Source: Bisporella sp. PMI_857
Lineage: Eukaryota; Ascomycota; Leotiomycetes; Helotiales; Helotiaceae
NCBI GenBank assembly: GCA_021307315.1
Contig: JAJSPD010000018.1
Span: forward strand, 1-64,000
Length of the DNA: 64,000 bases
Reading direction: 5' to 3'
Shown here: one piece after another, positions 10,918 through 23,431 of the stretch
Numbering within the stretch: position 1 is the stretch's first letter
Layout of the letters: each line of letters starts with the position of its first letter
Made by a program: the position numbers and the translations under genes
The notes under the pieces: model-generated
Database searches by the model: none
What the model was told of the DNA's origin: nothing
Seen by the model: the letters and a program-made list of their open reading frames with translations, nothing else

Positions 10918-11850
10918 GACGGTGAGAAAAGTAGAGTAGAGTTACTAGTGAAATAGTCCAGTACGTAGATGTAAATGAATGCGGTTTATTCTGTTTGTAC
11001 TAATAATTGAGCAATCCTTTGCATATACATATCTAATAGTGTTCGGAAGCTACTAGAATCTAGTAGAATAAATGAATTTCAAGTGAATAGAAGAAAAGGG
11101 GTGAATATGATATCACATTACTAGCCTTTTAACACATCTCGCTAGGAAATGCTGAATGAATGAAGTATTTCTGAACAAGAAATGAAAGGAAATGCTAGTC
11201 AGTGAGCTGGAATGAAATAAGCTTGTCTTCCTGGCCCCATTCACTTATTTCCTGGGAGGGATAGTGACCGCCGTCATTCAAGACCAGGAAGTCTGCTCCA
11301 ACGCAGACTTAAGCATCTTCGACCCTCCGTCGGGTGAAATCTGTGGAACCCATGCGAATAACTGGGAGTTCAAGCGTCGGCGCAGCTCCTGGACCCAGAT
11401 GCCACCACTGGCTGCGGAGTACGCAAGTGGTCCATGAGAGACCAATTCCTTATGGCCTGTGCCTTGGGACGTCTCAGCGGAATCTGGTGCAGATGAACTT
11501 TTCTATTTTTTTTCTAATGGAAAGAGACTTGCTGGCTCTTGAGAGGAAGAACAGATTGAGAGGAGTTGATAATACTCCGTAATAATTTTTTTCTGTTTAG
11601 GGGACTTGAAAGGAAAGAATCATGGTTTCAAACCGCGTCACATAGTAGATGGTAGTAGCTGGGCTGGAATCTTTTACTATCAACACTTGGACTAACAGGG
11701 TAGGAAAATTCACGATTACTACTCTTTAAATTCCTCCCTCTCATCTGCTCTCTCCTCCGCTACATAGAGATTGTTTCGCGGTCCTCCTGTTAAGCTCCAC
11801 CAACGTAGCCGGGAACCCTAGCCACAATAACCCCGCGGAATGATTCATGA
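10918..11850. other. Spacer, no gene seen
   Basis: A moderately AT-rich part (10940-11200) has many AATGAA and GAATGA words. It is followed by more balanced sequence with a short inverted repeat (CTTCCTGG near 11227 and CCAGGAAG near 11283). No coding signal that I trust. Confidence 0.3.
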
Positions 11851-12165
11851 TCAGCTTGCAGATAAGGGAAGACTTTGTGCATTGAAACGCGGGAATGCCA
11901 CGTATGGGGGTGGCACACCCAACCGCCCAGCTTTCACTGCCACCGCCAAATCCTTCAGGATCTTGACGGTGATATCTAAATCGATGCAATCTGTGATACT
12001 GACACCTTCTTTGAATTGGGAGCGTCACTTCCCGGAGCTATCTTGCTCGCATTCTTTACAGTTGGAGTCAATCACCACACCAATAATGCCACTTTCCTTA
12101 GCGTAGAGCTGATTGCACAGAGGATGGGCCACCACGGGTTGGTTCTTATGGTGCTTACAAGAATT
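11851..12165 (-). pseudogene. Possible double-psi beta-barrel (expansin/RlpA-like) exon, broken
   Basis: A minus-strand frame with one TGA (near 12030) begins right after a pyrimidine-rich acceptor (CTTCAAG, ending 12166). It reads PLCNQLY, then a GVVIDSNCKECEQ strand, DCIDLDITV, and finally a AGRLGVP end. This order (Cys-rich loop, V-D-C--C, D-DL-, G-IPV) resembles double-psi beta-barrel proteins secreted by fungi. The match is by eye only, and the upstream exon with a signal peptide was not found. It could instead be chance. Confidence 0.3.
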
Positions 12166-14976
12166 CTTGAAGAAAAAAGGTCAGGCTGGGGTTACTACGT
12201 GCTTTTATCTTGGGGCCCAGTCACAGCAAGGTGGAGGGAATAGGTTCGCATATCTCCAGGTTTCGAGGATTAATCGGAGGGAGTTCGCTGCTTGCGGTGG
12301 AAGGCCAGTTCTCCGATCCCCCGAAGCCTTATAATCATTCTGCTCAAACACTTGCATACAGGCCTAAATAATTACTAGTGGAGTACTTGTGGCGATGAAA
12401 AATATTGTTCTGTGATTGGCAACTCTGGGATTCTTCACCCATGAAGTAGGTTTCTCCACTGTAAATTATTTGGCCCTGTACGAGTAAACACAAGAGGCGT
12501 TCGATCTATGGCACATCCATTTCCTATATGTGCATTTCGTAATGTGACACTCCAAGGCCACTGCGCCACTGCTTGATGTCGGCCCTTCCGCGGCACCGAG
12601 GGCATATGCTTCCTCATCACCAAATAGAGATAGTACGCCAACAGAATCAATGCCACCAGTGTGGCTCAGTGGAACATTGTTGGTAATTCCGGGCTTGCAG
12701 GAAAGAAAGTGTTTGGCATCCTGGATTTGGATGTGTGGGCGGTAAAGCCCAACCCACGCTCCCATTCCCCTTTATGGATGAGAGAGAGGGTTTGCCATGC
12801 TGATCTTCCATATGGGGACATACCTGCGGGATTTGAAACCTCAATTCCCAGGCCATAAACTTGAGCTTTTTAGTGTCGAGATCGGCCCTAATCTCTTCCC
12901 TCCTAATACCAGCTCGACTAATGGACCATTAATCCTAGGTAAACACAACATCACGCAGCCATTTCAGTCCAGCTTCAGGTCTTAGAAGGCGTTCGACATC
13001 GTCCATCAGCAGCCCTTATCCTTGGGACTGAAAGCGTCAGATTGGCCCTTAGTGTCGGCTCATTGCTTCAAGATCCTCGAGTCTGGCGGGTACATCTAGC
13101 TCTTGGAAGGGGAATGGATTGAGCGGGCACTAAGGCACAACATTCTCTGGCTAGAGGTGCCTGGCACGGGATCCGGAGATGCGCGACTCATCGGCGCCGC
13201 TGTAGGCGGAGAGATTCGACCGCCCGCTGCGGATCTGGAGGGTGAAGGACCTTCCTCAATAGTAATCCCCTATATTATTGCTGGCATAATGCTGGCAGAT
13301 GGGATTTCTGGCGAGGCAGAGAACCCGGCCGAGTTTGTATCCCTACCTAAAGCGATTAGAGCGATTAGAGCGATTAGAGGCGGGAAATCCACGAGCACGG
13401 CTATCGTCTAAACATGTACTTTATTTACGGCACGCGAAGTGCATTGAGGGGTCCTTGCACAGGACCTGCATGGCTTGACGGGTGGCTGATGGGGTGGCTG
13501 ACTAGGATAGGACGGGAGAGGAGAACCTTATGTACTTTGTACCTTCAGGCATATTATATACTGTGTCTCCCTCCCTCTAAATAAATATAATTTGTGGTTA
13601 TTTTATCTAGTAGTAGATTAGAGTATATCTCTAGCTACGTGTCCTCCAGCGTTATCCTCTGCACTTGAATCAGCCATTCTCTATTTACATATCCTGTCAT
13701 TAAAGGCAAAGTATTCTCACGGTAGCTCTCCGACTTGATTGTGCCCTAACCCTTCTCCTAAGATATGTCGAGTCCTTTTCCTCAAGAATTATGAATCCCC
13801 CTCCTACCCCCTCCCCCCTAAAAAACTATCTAACCTTCCTCTGTACTGTAGCTTTATACAATCAGGGTATATGGCCTCGCCTCTCCTCCTTGTCACCTTG
13901 CAATCCTAACTAAAAGATTGCGCACATCTAATCGATTGACCGCTCTCTTTCTCTGCGGGACTAAGTAAAGGACGGCGTCTTAAACGGGGTTTTAGGGCCT
14001 AAATATGGTTGGCGGGAGCCCCTTGTCAGAGCGAACCTACGATGGCTACCTTTATCCCTATAGCGCGCTTATTATCCGTCCCTCTAAATAACTGAAATTG
14101 TAGGGCGGGCCTATGGTTCCAATGTTTTATATAATTTAATTGCTTGTAAAACTTTGTTTTACGGATTGACTTTTGTTGTAGATCCTCATTGTCGATCTAA
14201 TATTGCTTATATAATTTGAGAACTTCGAGCAAAAACTAGTTCCTTGTCCGATAAAGGCCCTAGCATATTTCCATATAATCGATTCACAGTTATATTTACT
14301 CAGGAGGAGGGGGATAGTATTTACCTTATGGCCATAATATTGGCTGTGTGATTCGCTGGCAGCTTATTTGTCAGCCATGCACTTCCGCTCATCTTACCTC
14401 ATCTGAGGACCTGAGAATTAAGTTAACCACCATCAATCACTATCATCAACGTCCCCCGCCACCACAACTACACCACAACTACCACCACCACTCACAGCAC
14501 CGACCACCCACCACCGCTCATCTTCGACTTCCTCGTTCTCGGTAGTGTATCAGTTCACCTGCTCAACTGTTACGTCGACGGTCAGGCGCCTTTGCGGCGT
14601 AGCTACCGGTTTGCCTCAATTGCTTCAAAATCGTCACCAACACCAGCCGCCGGCCGCGAGAAAGGTTTCCTCCATCGATCGCCACTGCCACGTCAGTTGG
14701 CACCTTCGCCTTTCGTCTACAGAGGCTAGGAAGCGCTGAGGATTGTGGTAGGAACCCACGATTCTTGAACGATCGTGAACTATCGTCTTCTTTGACTAGC
14801 AGGAATCCTTTAAGCTATGCTTGGTGAATTGCCGCCTGTATAATGGCCTTTAACGAGGAGACTTGTCAGGTCTGTTGGAAATCCTTTAGCCGAAGTAACA
14901 TGCCCCTTTAATTTCTTGCCATTGCCGGTATTTAGAGCGCTATTCTTTGCAGTATGGATTATGTATATAAGATATT
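12166..14976. other. Gene-poor interval upstream of the Zn2Cys6 gene
   Basis: Several overlapping small frames on both strands (for example 12466-12765 minus, 12661-12858 plus, 13103-13411 plus) compete with one another and show no known domain. The segment 14452-14530 is a C-rich ACCACC/CAACAC low-complexity stretch. The last about 400 bases are the promoter and 5' region of the regulator starting at 14977. Confidence 0.3.
13352..13378 (+). repeat. Three 9 bp tandem repeats
   Basis: The unit GCGATTAGA is repeated three times without a gap. It gives an RAI repeat in the short frame 13103-13411. Confidence 0.9.
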
Positions 14977-16811
14977 ATGGCTAATTCTCGTGGTTTACCA
15001 ATTGTTATAGAAGATCTTCGGAACCGACACCAGCGGCGTTGCATTGCAAAGATTGGCCAGCACCGATTGTCAAGGCGAAAAGCATGTGCACGGTGTGTCT
15101 CCTCTAAACTAAAGTGCGATCTATCACTGCCAGCATGCAAGCGATGTCGCGTTCGCAAACCATTTACTCCTTGCGTATATCCGCAGGACTCGTCCGAAGG
15201 AGCTTCGAAGCTATCGAATAACGCGAATAAAGACAGTGGAGATCTGCAGATAATCTCTTGTGGCACCACGATAGCCTTGAACACTCCACCCACAACCGAT
15301 GAGGATTGCGGTGACGGCGCGATGGAAGTTGCTCCGGATCCTACTTTGAAAGACATGACAGTACCTGGGGCAATCATCAGTAGCGCTTCGCTTGGCCACG
15401 AGACATCCTTTGCGAGCTCTCCAGCGAACAACAGTGTCTACTCTTTCGAAAATTACTACGATCTATTGAATTCACAATGGCCAATGCCAGCATGTGTGGG
15501 CGATCAGATCGATCTCCAACAACTACTAGCACTTAGTTCCAACGCCTTTGCCCCAAACACAATATTTGACCATCAACTACCTCTCTTAAGCCACCCCAAC
15601 ACCCACAACATGCAAATCCCTCAAATTAACATGCAACCCTTCGCGTCTGATCGAGACCACCCTTCAATCGAAGGAGCTTTTAACAACGCAGGTGCCATCA
15701 ATAACTGGCCCGACATGTCCAATAGAGACGCGAGCTTGATACCGACTGCCTTGGTTGCTGGTGACTGGCAAGGCGATGGTATCCAGGACTCTATTTCGCT
15801 TAACCCGGGAGAACATGGCAAGACTACGACCCGAATTCTAGATGTCATGGGCCTGGAGCGAATGCTGGAAATTCTGCGCTCTTACCCTATCAAGATGCTT
15901 CAAAAGGATTATTACCCACCTTTTCTGCACCATAGCCTCTACCGTTGCTCAGCGGGTGGACTGAATGAATGTATAGCTATCGCCTTGTGCTGCGTCAGTG
16001 CTGCGACCATGATAACAGAGAAGAGCGCTAGCTTTGTGTTCAACCTGATCAATCTCCAGCGGGAGAATATTGTAGCTGATTTTGTGAGCGCTGTTCCTTC
16101 AAGTATCACTCCAAATACTTACCACCAAATATAGCATGCTAGAATCACGTTCAAAGAGCGCCTCTCGGGGTTGCATGCTGTGCATCTATATCAGATGCTC
16201 GGGTTGCTATTTTCCAAGCAGTGTTCCATTGCTCGCCAGCATATCAGGGAAGCAGAAATGAGTCATTCCTCTTTTCTCAAGGTCAGGCTCCATCTTTCGC
16301 TATAAACTCAATGCTGCTCTCTTATTTATCATTGAAATCCTGCCATGATGCCAGTCTAACTCTCTGCAAGATCGTACGTTGGATAACCCGCGAGTATCTA
16401 AAGGAAAATCAATCCTTATCGATCGATCAAGAAGACTGGAAAACATGGTACGAAGCGGAGACTTTGCGGCGAACACTCCTTCTGGTACACGCAACCAATT
16501 TTCTCGGGATTTGCTTCGATAGGAGTAATATGTTCTACTATGAGCCACTGGATGACGATCTCATCAATTCGCTGTGGCTTCCCGCCCCCGACGTGATGTG
16601 GAAGGCGGATGGCGAGGAAGCATGGAAGGAGGCTAAGGAGATGGTCAATTATGGCACGTGGGAGCAAATCACGTTGATGTCGCTCGCAGAACGTTTCCAA
16701 CGGGAAGATTGCGTGATATTTCAAGGACTGGCGCAGAGATTCGAGGATCTCCCAGAGCTGACTAAATTGATCTTAGGTTGCAAGGCCATAAAGACCCGGG
16801 CAGATAGATAG
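14977..16811 (+). CDS. Zn(II)2Cys6 fungal transcription factor
   Basis: A three-exon model encodes about 564 residues: 14977-16083, 16135-16281 and 16371-16811. The first intron (16084-16134, GTGAGC...ATAG, 51 bp) removes an in-frame TAG and keeps phase 0. The second (16282-16370, GTCAGG...GCAAG, with a CTAAC branch site) restores the frame of the last exon. The binuclear zinc cluster is complete: Cys37, Cys40, Cys47, Cys54, Cys57 and Cys66 with C-x2-C-x6-C-x6-C-x2-C-x8-C spacing and basic residues before and within it. The C-terminal half has the helical middle-homology-type pattern, including WYEAETLRRTLLLVHATNF. It should act in the nucleus as a DNA-binding regulator. No clear target cluster adjoins it; the next plus-strand segment is unrecognised. 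Confidence 0.85.
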
Positions 16812-18033
16812 ACGACTTGATAGATAGATTGATTGATAGATCCGACACTGTCACATCACGTCATGTGCTTGGGTATCTCCCTCCCGCAGATGTGGCTACA
16901 GCTGTCATTTCATCCGTAGACGCCGCTAAATCCCAAATGTATATAAAATGTATATTACCGCATGATCCAACATTGGGCTCCGAACTTCAACGTCTCGTCG
17001 CTCTATCAATCTTCGGAGATTTCGTTCGGTCTCTCTGGTCCAATTTCCTTCAAGTCCTGTTCGCTGACTGCTCGAGTCCGCGCAACCAAACATCACCTCT
17101 ACGGAAGATCCCATTCGCTTCTCACCCAACGCCAACACGTTTGAGCTCAAATACACTGCGGCGGCCAACACCAACCAGTTCCACTTTTGTGCATATTTTA
17201 CAGGCACCGTCAGCTACCGTCATGTCAGAGAGCTGCTTGATTACAGGTCTTGGGTGTCTCATAATCGGACAACTCATCACACAGGCTTCGACCAAGGGTA
17301 CTACGCTCAACAATGGCAGAGCTACTCCATGTACTTTTGACGACTCTTCTCGGCTTGTATCATTGGGTAGATGACGGATGTACTCAGTTACTGTTTGATT
17401 ACGACATGAAGTGGTATCGCTTCACCCCAGTCATGGAGCCCCCAGCTCCTGAGAGTATCAAAGAGGCTTGTGCGCTCATGCCTGGCTTCCTGAAGCAACT
17501 TGTGCTTTGTGGATCCGCAGTTTGGGCAAGAACTGCTCTAAGTCATTTCAATCTACAACTAGAATTCCAAGATGAGACACACGCTTCGGTTGACATGGGC
17601 GGAACTGTGAGAGGAATACCCTCTATGTTGATCAAGGTGAAGAATGAAGGAAGCACCTTAAGAAATCCACAAAGGAGTTTAAAAGTGTCACGATTCCTTC
17701 ATGCTACCATAAGGCATACAAAATTATCCCCCAGCCCGGCATGTTTGCGTCCAAAGCTCCCAGTCTATGTGTGGTGCTAACAAAATAATCCTCTCTTGTC
17801 GCTTGCATTGCTGGAGGAAATTTTCCCAGCGAGCTCCCAGTGCAAAACCACGTTCCTCTTTATCGCTCCGCTGCTTGCGGCCCAACTGGCTGGGAACACA
17901 GCAACGATCAAGGGCGACACGGTCTATCGTCTTCAGAATGTTGAATGTGGACTTCTTACGGCCTTTGCAGCGGTGGTACAAACTGTGGAAAGAAAAATCT
18001 GATACATTGCCAGCAGCGGTGAGGTCGAAGTAA
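16812..18033 (+). other. Coding-like segment of unknown identity
   Basis: The segment starts with GATA-rich repeats (16800-16850). Open plus-strand stretches then follow one another in different frames: about 17080-17339 (NANTFELKYTAAANTNQFHF and a TGFDQGYYAQQW end), 17313-17780 (WYRFTPVMEPPAPESIKEA and later a GGTVRGIPSMLIK block) and 17796-18002 (hydrophobic FIAPLLAAQLAGNT start). Residue usage looks protein-like and the order is collinear. This suggests either a multi-exon gene with introns I could not place, or a decayed gene. No family recognised. Confidence 0.35.
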
Positions 18034-21000
18034 TTTCATTACTGTTGACTTTTAAGCATCCTAGCTTACGCAGATTTTTAGATGGTTGTGCTGCTGTGAA
18101 AATACCAAGCGAAACAAAGAGCTCCGATATCCTGAATTTTCCGCGCAACGAAGCATTGGAAAATTCAAGAAGGTGCGGAACTCTAAGACCTTGCATTTCT
18201 TCGGCGTAAGTAAAATGGTGGACTTGAGCTCGAGTCCGAAAGCAGCCGTTTCTGTGGGAGCTTTCTTCCATACAGCTCTCCAATTTTGGGCTCCAGCATC
18301 TGGTGTTTGCCCTCCTCCCCAGGTTTGATACACACTATTAGAAATCCATCACGCAATAAATCTACCCCCGCATTTCCTAGAGCATCATGATGACTGTATT
18401 GCCTAATACCATGTAACGGTGGTCAGCTCAGAAAGCCGCAAATCTTGAATGCTTCTGCTTCATCGGATCAATGCAAATCAATTAAGTACAAGAAAAACAG
18501 GAATAATATTTTGTCATCGCCATTATCAGCACCGTGGTTGGTATAAATGGAGAGGTAGACATTGACAAAGGCGATGACAATAAAGTGGCAGTCTCAGAAA
18601 ATATACGTATTATTATACTATAGTGAATATAATTACTTTTTTAATATTAAAGCTAGTATTAGTATAATATAATATAAAGTAGCTAGTAAAAGTATAAAAA
18701 TATTTATACTGAATTGTATTGTTTATAATTTTCTTTACTACTAAAACAAAGCAAAATATTCGAGCCGAGATGGTGTAAATATTGTCAAAGTATGCATCTT
18801 CAAGGGACATTTAATTGCTACCTAAAACCTAGTGTTACAACGCACCAATGCTGAAACAAAGTCTAACTGTTCAAGTCCTCGGAGCAAATTAGTGCTACAC
18901 CATGCTGATATTATTAACACTTTGTATAACTGCCTTCAGCTTCATCAATTCCAGGCCCACGGTTATTCAGGGAGGTTTTTTATTAGCGGTCATTCTATTG
19001 GCCAATTAGGGATAAAGCCATGCTACCGCATCCCGTTTGCTAGTTCCACGTTGTTGCATGTCTACAAAGTCCTTTTTCTACGATCTGCGACAAAATTTCT
19101 CTTTGCTAATCTGATTAGATAGTATCCAATAGCAGTTTTCTTGTTTGCTTTTTTGCGGATAGGCAGCCTGAGGTTCACGAAATACAACAAAGGCTTTGAT
19201 TATTATGATTGGCCAGTACTCTCCTTTGTCCGTATTTCATAACATGCTACAGACTATCTCTCTACACCACTAATGGCCAATAAAGAAAAGAACTACGGCG
19301 TTTATTTTGCTGCATGTTACATCGGCAACTACGCCACAAAATCTTATGAAATTTTCTTGTAATTTCTTGGTGTATTGTAGCTATCAAATTTGCAATATCT
19401 CACATAACCCTTTCTAGCATGCTATAGACGTCCCACTTCATTACTTCAAAATAGGTCAATAAAAGTTCTATAACCGCTTGAGGTAGCTTTTCAAAATACC
19501 CATATAGCCCCACATACCTTACTTACATTTTCTGTTTTCCCCACTGGTGTTATCCTCTTTCAGACATGGCTGCAGCCACCACTCAAATGTCTACTTAAAG
19601 TGATCACTGCTACAGATGCAACGCCTATGATGTACTTACATTCCTTGACCATCCTTTAATCCCATTTCGCAAAGACATAGATTCACGATCCACTCGTAAC
19701 TTTCGGTAAGTCCATCAAACACTCAAACTCGTCTTAGACTTACCCCTTATGTCCCGCTTTTCTTTTCATAGCTCTGCTCTCCTTTCTAATTGTTATGGTC
19801 CTGTCATATATGCGTTCTTTTCCCTACCCCTCGCTCTTCACTTATTATAAGACTCACCAACCGAACCCAGGCAACGATCTATATATAAGAACGTTGTTCT
19901 AAACCTAGCTAAAGCCATAACTAAATGCAGGCTTAGTCTGGCTAGAGCCATCTACGCAAGCTAGAATTATAGGCCAATAGCTAGTAATGCTAGCGAGCCC
20001 CTCGTGAGTGTAAGCGTTGTTACCAATAATCACTTCCATAATGAAGAGATAAAAGGCTATCTGTGAAACAGACCAACATATAGCTGAGATGGGGGATGCA
20101 TATTTCGGATAAGCGACTAATTGTCGCGCATTGCGGCTTGCTCATGTACGATCACAACAATCCAGAGTCGAGGAACGGGGGTGTTCCGAGATAATCAAAT
20201 GGAGGGTTGATCTATCATCACTATTTGGCGTTAGAAAAGCTGACTACAATGTAGCATCAGTAAGCATGGCCATATACTTACAGAATCTAGTCTTATGCGA
20301 TATGAAAGAAGCATACCCTTGAAGGAAAAAAGGTTAGAGAGAGGTCTCTGGTAGAGATATAGACGGAAATGGGGAAAGGAGGGAGAATGAAATGAGAGAA
20401 TAGGGTTGAATAGTATAAATCCTGAGCAAGGACAGAGTTAAAACGAAAGGGATGAAAGAAGGGATAGACACAATATGGACGAAAAGTATAAGAAAAAAAG
20501 AGGGAAAGAACTCGGATACTGAGAGGCGCTGGGCTTGTGTGGCCATAGTGTAAAGTACAATGCTTTACCGAGAATGAATGAGGCAATAAGCATGGATCAC
20601 CACTCCGTCCTCAGCGTTGTCCTGTGATCCTTTTTACCTTAGAGCAAATATTTCATGAGACATAGCTAAAGGAGATATAGCATGTTTTGTATCACACAAT
20701 AAACGCAATATCTGCATTTTCAAAGAATAACAAGAGTGCAATCGCAGGCAAGTATCGAAACTGCATAACAACTGCCTTTAAGAACGTTAAATCATCAAAG
20801 CAAATAAGAATCCCCCGAACGCTACTCCCCCAAATCTTCCATTTCAAAGTAAAGTGCATACTCCGCAACGCCTACGAACTTTTTTTTGTTAGCCCCAAAT
20901 CTCTTATTTTAAAGAAAAAACCACAAATCACGAAGACCACCAAGCATAAGCAAGGCACACGAGGAGAAAAACGAGAGTGCCCCATCTACCCCGAAACGCC

Positions 21001-21043
21001 ATGACCGAAACCGCCGTACTCCAATATCATCAACATTCCTCTT
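18034..21043. other. Long gene-poor stretch
   Basis: No supported gene. The part 18590-18760 is very AT-rich with TATAATATAA words. The part 20330-20580 is purine-rich on the plus strand. Small frames here have no domain, signal peptide or splice support. Confidence 0.4.
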
Positions 21044-21403
21044 TCAACCCTTCACTTTTTTTGGCCCCGATTGGATACTCGACCATATATCTGTGAAGCT
21101 GCTAACTGCGACTCCCGGCGGTATAACGCTTACGGGCCGCACTCCCACGCGTCTCCTCTTCTCCAGCCCCTCGGCATTAACATCCCGCTTCTCGTTCTCA
21201 CTACCGCGAACCGAGCCTGGACTATTTTTGGCATCGATCATCCATGAAGGTTTTGGGCGAATTGGTAGGGCGGGGATGTGTACATCCTTTGGATCGCGGG
21301 TTTCGGGGGAAGAATCATCGTTAGAGGCGCCGGGGACGGGTGCGCTGAGAGTGAAAAGGGGGAAAGCAAGAATACATGCTACAGTGTATAGCGTGAGATG
21401 CAT
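21044..21403 (-). CDS. Small secreted protein with dibasic sites
   Basis: A 119-residue protein is read from the ATG at 21403. The frame continues upstream to 21574, but that part is unlike a leader and probably untranslated. The start MHLTLYTVACILAFPLFTLS is a strong signal peptide with likely cleavage near SAPV. The mature part is short, proline-rich and charged, has no transmembrane segment, and contains two dibasic sites (EKR and EKRRR at about residues 77-91) of the kind cut by Kex2-type proteases in the Golgi. The C-terminal about 30 residues would be released as a peptide. No cysteines are evident in the mature region, so it is not a cystine-knot effector. It could be a peptide signal, an effector or a cell-wall peptide. 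Single exon, and isolated from other genes. Confidence 0.6.
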   Translation of the reverse strand: MHLTLYTVACILAFPLFTLSAPVPGASNDDSSPETRDPKDVHIPALPIRPKPSWMIDAKNSPGSVRGSENEKRDVNAEGLEKRRRVGVRPVSVIPPGVAVSSFTDIWSSIQSGPKKVKG

Positions 21404-22247
21404 TGCGGCTTGTGCGCTGGAGGAAAGCTTCTTTAGTGATTGTCTATGTAGGATCAGCGTTGTGTTTTGAAGTAAAGTTGGGGTTCGCCCGGGAAAAAGA
21501 TAGAGAAAGATGTTTAGTTTCGCCGTGTTGTAAATGAGATGAAAATTGGAAATGATAGCTAACAGTGTTCCCAAGAAGACTTCTTATATTTTCATTTCTG
21601 ACAGCTTAATGGATATAAAGCCTTCATGTTTTGGAATGCACACAGAAAAGCAGCCTTCATCCTCCTCGACATCGAGAATAGCTCTTTGTACATCGAGGCG
21701 AAGTATAAAAACGTCCCAAATCCTCCATAAGTAATTAGAGCAGGCCTGAGGAGTTGGTATTCAAGAGAGAAGGAGCGCATAACTGACTTTTAAGCCCACT
21801 AGCGGGGATAAAAAATGACTAGCCAAACTGAGAGTGAATAGCAACCATGAAAGCAGGGCTTTAGGCCAAGGAAACCACAAAAGATAGGATTGCTAGAAGC
21901 CACTTTAATGTTTCATCTCGCTACACCACATCACAACAGGGACTTCGCCTTGGTTGATGGGTTTGCCAAGCTCGCAATTATGGCTCAAACGGTAAAAAGC
22001 GCAGCTGCTTGGATTCACCACCACCAATCACAACAAGGAAAATATACTCCGCAACAGAAAGAAAAAAGCTCAATCAGGATATTGAAGGATGAGTTGCCTA
22101 GTACAAGGAAGGAAGTGTCGGTGCAGTAGCATAGCTCAGGATTATCCTACACCATTTAATTTTCCCTCTTTCTAATCTCCATTGGTGTTATAATAACCAA
22201 ATCTTTATACTCGAAAATCGTTTCAGATCCTGGACCTCCGTCTCTAA
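21404..22247. other. Spacer between secreted peptide and pseudogene
   Basis: Contains the promoter side of the secreted peptide gene. Nothing else is supported; short frames lack good starts. Confidence 0.4.
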
Positions 22248-23431
22248 TTAAACCACAACTTCCTCAAGGAGGTCAATAAACCCTTGTCCGAGACATGCTG
22301 GCGTGTTGATTCCTCCTGTCAATCTCCCACTGCCGTCTTGTAAGAGTGTATGGCCTGACTGTCCAAGGGAAGAAGCTGTAACTAAAGCTTGTGAAATTTG
22401 AATGTCAAAAATTGAGACAAACATCTATGACTTATGGTAGTATATGCTTCCAGTATATGAAAGCTTTCCAATACTTGCTTGTCGGTTTTTATTTCGAGAT
22501 CAGATTACCAACTGCACGGAACTTGATATACTCCTTTTTAGCTGCTTCTTTATCAGGCCTTTCTCCGGGTTGGAAGATAAACCTCCTTGTCAAATCTCGA
22601 ATAGGCGGTAGCAGAAGAAGAATAGCAGCAATGATCAAGCCATAACGTGCCATGATCCCTATTACAGATTTCCGGGCCTTCATCAGTTCTCGGTAGGTGA
22701 AATTAGGTCTGTAAATTCATGTTGCAAACTAGGCTCTTCTTTTGTCAGGCTCCATGTCCGAAACACAATTGCCGCACTGGCTCTGCCAGTCGGGCTTATA
22801 GACAGTAGACCAATACCAGACACGCTGGACAGCCCGGTGACGAATGGCCAGAGGGGTTGTTTCGGACCGCTGGGTAATTTTTTTTGGGGCACTGATGATA
22901 GAGCGTATGGCTCCATAGACTGGTGAAGGACCCTGAGGGGAAATTTCTCAAAAATTCTCAGCACAGTCGCTAATGTCCCACCAGATCGCTTGGAGTTATC
23001 GAAACTATCAGCAAAGGTAACCAACAGTCAGCCGTACCTCGGACCCACGAAAGCCCATGAAGGTCCATCACGACATCACTGGTCTGCAACGAAAGTTTCG
23101 ACCTCACCTGATCCGCCAGCGCCCAGGTGAGGAGTTCTGATGGCGCGGATTCCATTGCGCTTTGAGGAAACATGCAAGCGCCACTTGCCTTTGCCGCAGC
23201 CTCTTATTTCTTACTCATTAATACGGTCCATTGAACCTCAGGCGTGCAATCTAGGTAATGAGTGCCAGCTTCAGCGTCAACCTTGGAAGCATTTTCTCCA
23301 TAGAGCACGTAGGGTCCGACTGTTGTGATAAGACAGAATGTTTTCGGCACTAGTGTACCGAGTCCCTCCTCACTAAGGTTGCAGACTTCGACCTCTACAA
23401 TGGACGATAGTCTACTGTTTGATGCAGCAAG
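22248..23431 (-). pseudogene. Saccharopine-dehydrogenase-like reductase, pseudogene
   Basis: Collinear fragments of a fungal saccharopine-dehydrogenase-like (trans-enoyl-reductase-like) NAD(P)-binding protein run from 23431 down to 22248. In order they are the LITTVGPYVLYGENA strand of the Rossmann region; YLDCTPEV with a TAA just after; APSELLTWAL; a frame change; SGGTLATVL with SMEPYAL; the membrane-associated helix before RRFIFQPGERPDKEAAK; then, in another frame, LSYTGSIYY and the C-terminal TPACLGQGFID. At least two stops and three frame changes prevent expression. The N-terminal nucleotide-binding GxTGxxG motif was not found upstream. Authentic family members work on membrane or secondary metabolites. 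This one has no function left. Confidence 0.75.

Noticed and set aside
14348..14739. Two adjacent plus-strand frames before the Zn2Cys6 gene
   Set aside because: They are built from ACC/CAA low-complexity sequence, with no ATG-context, domain or splice evidence.
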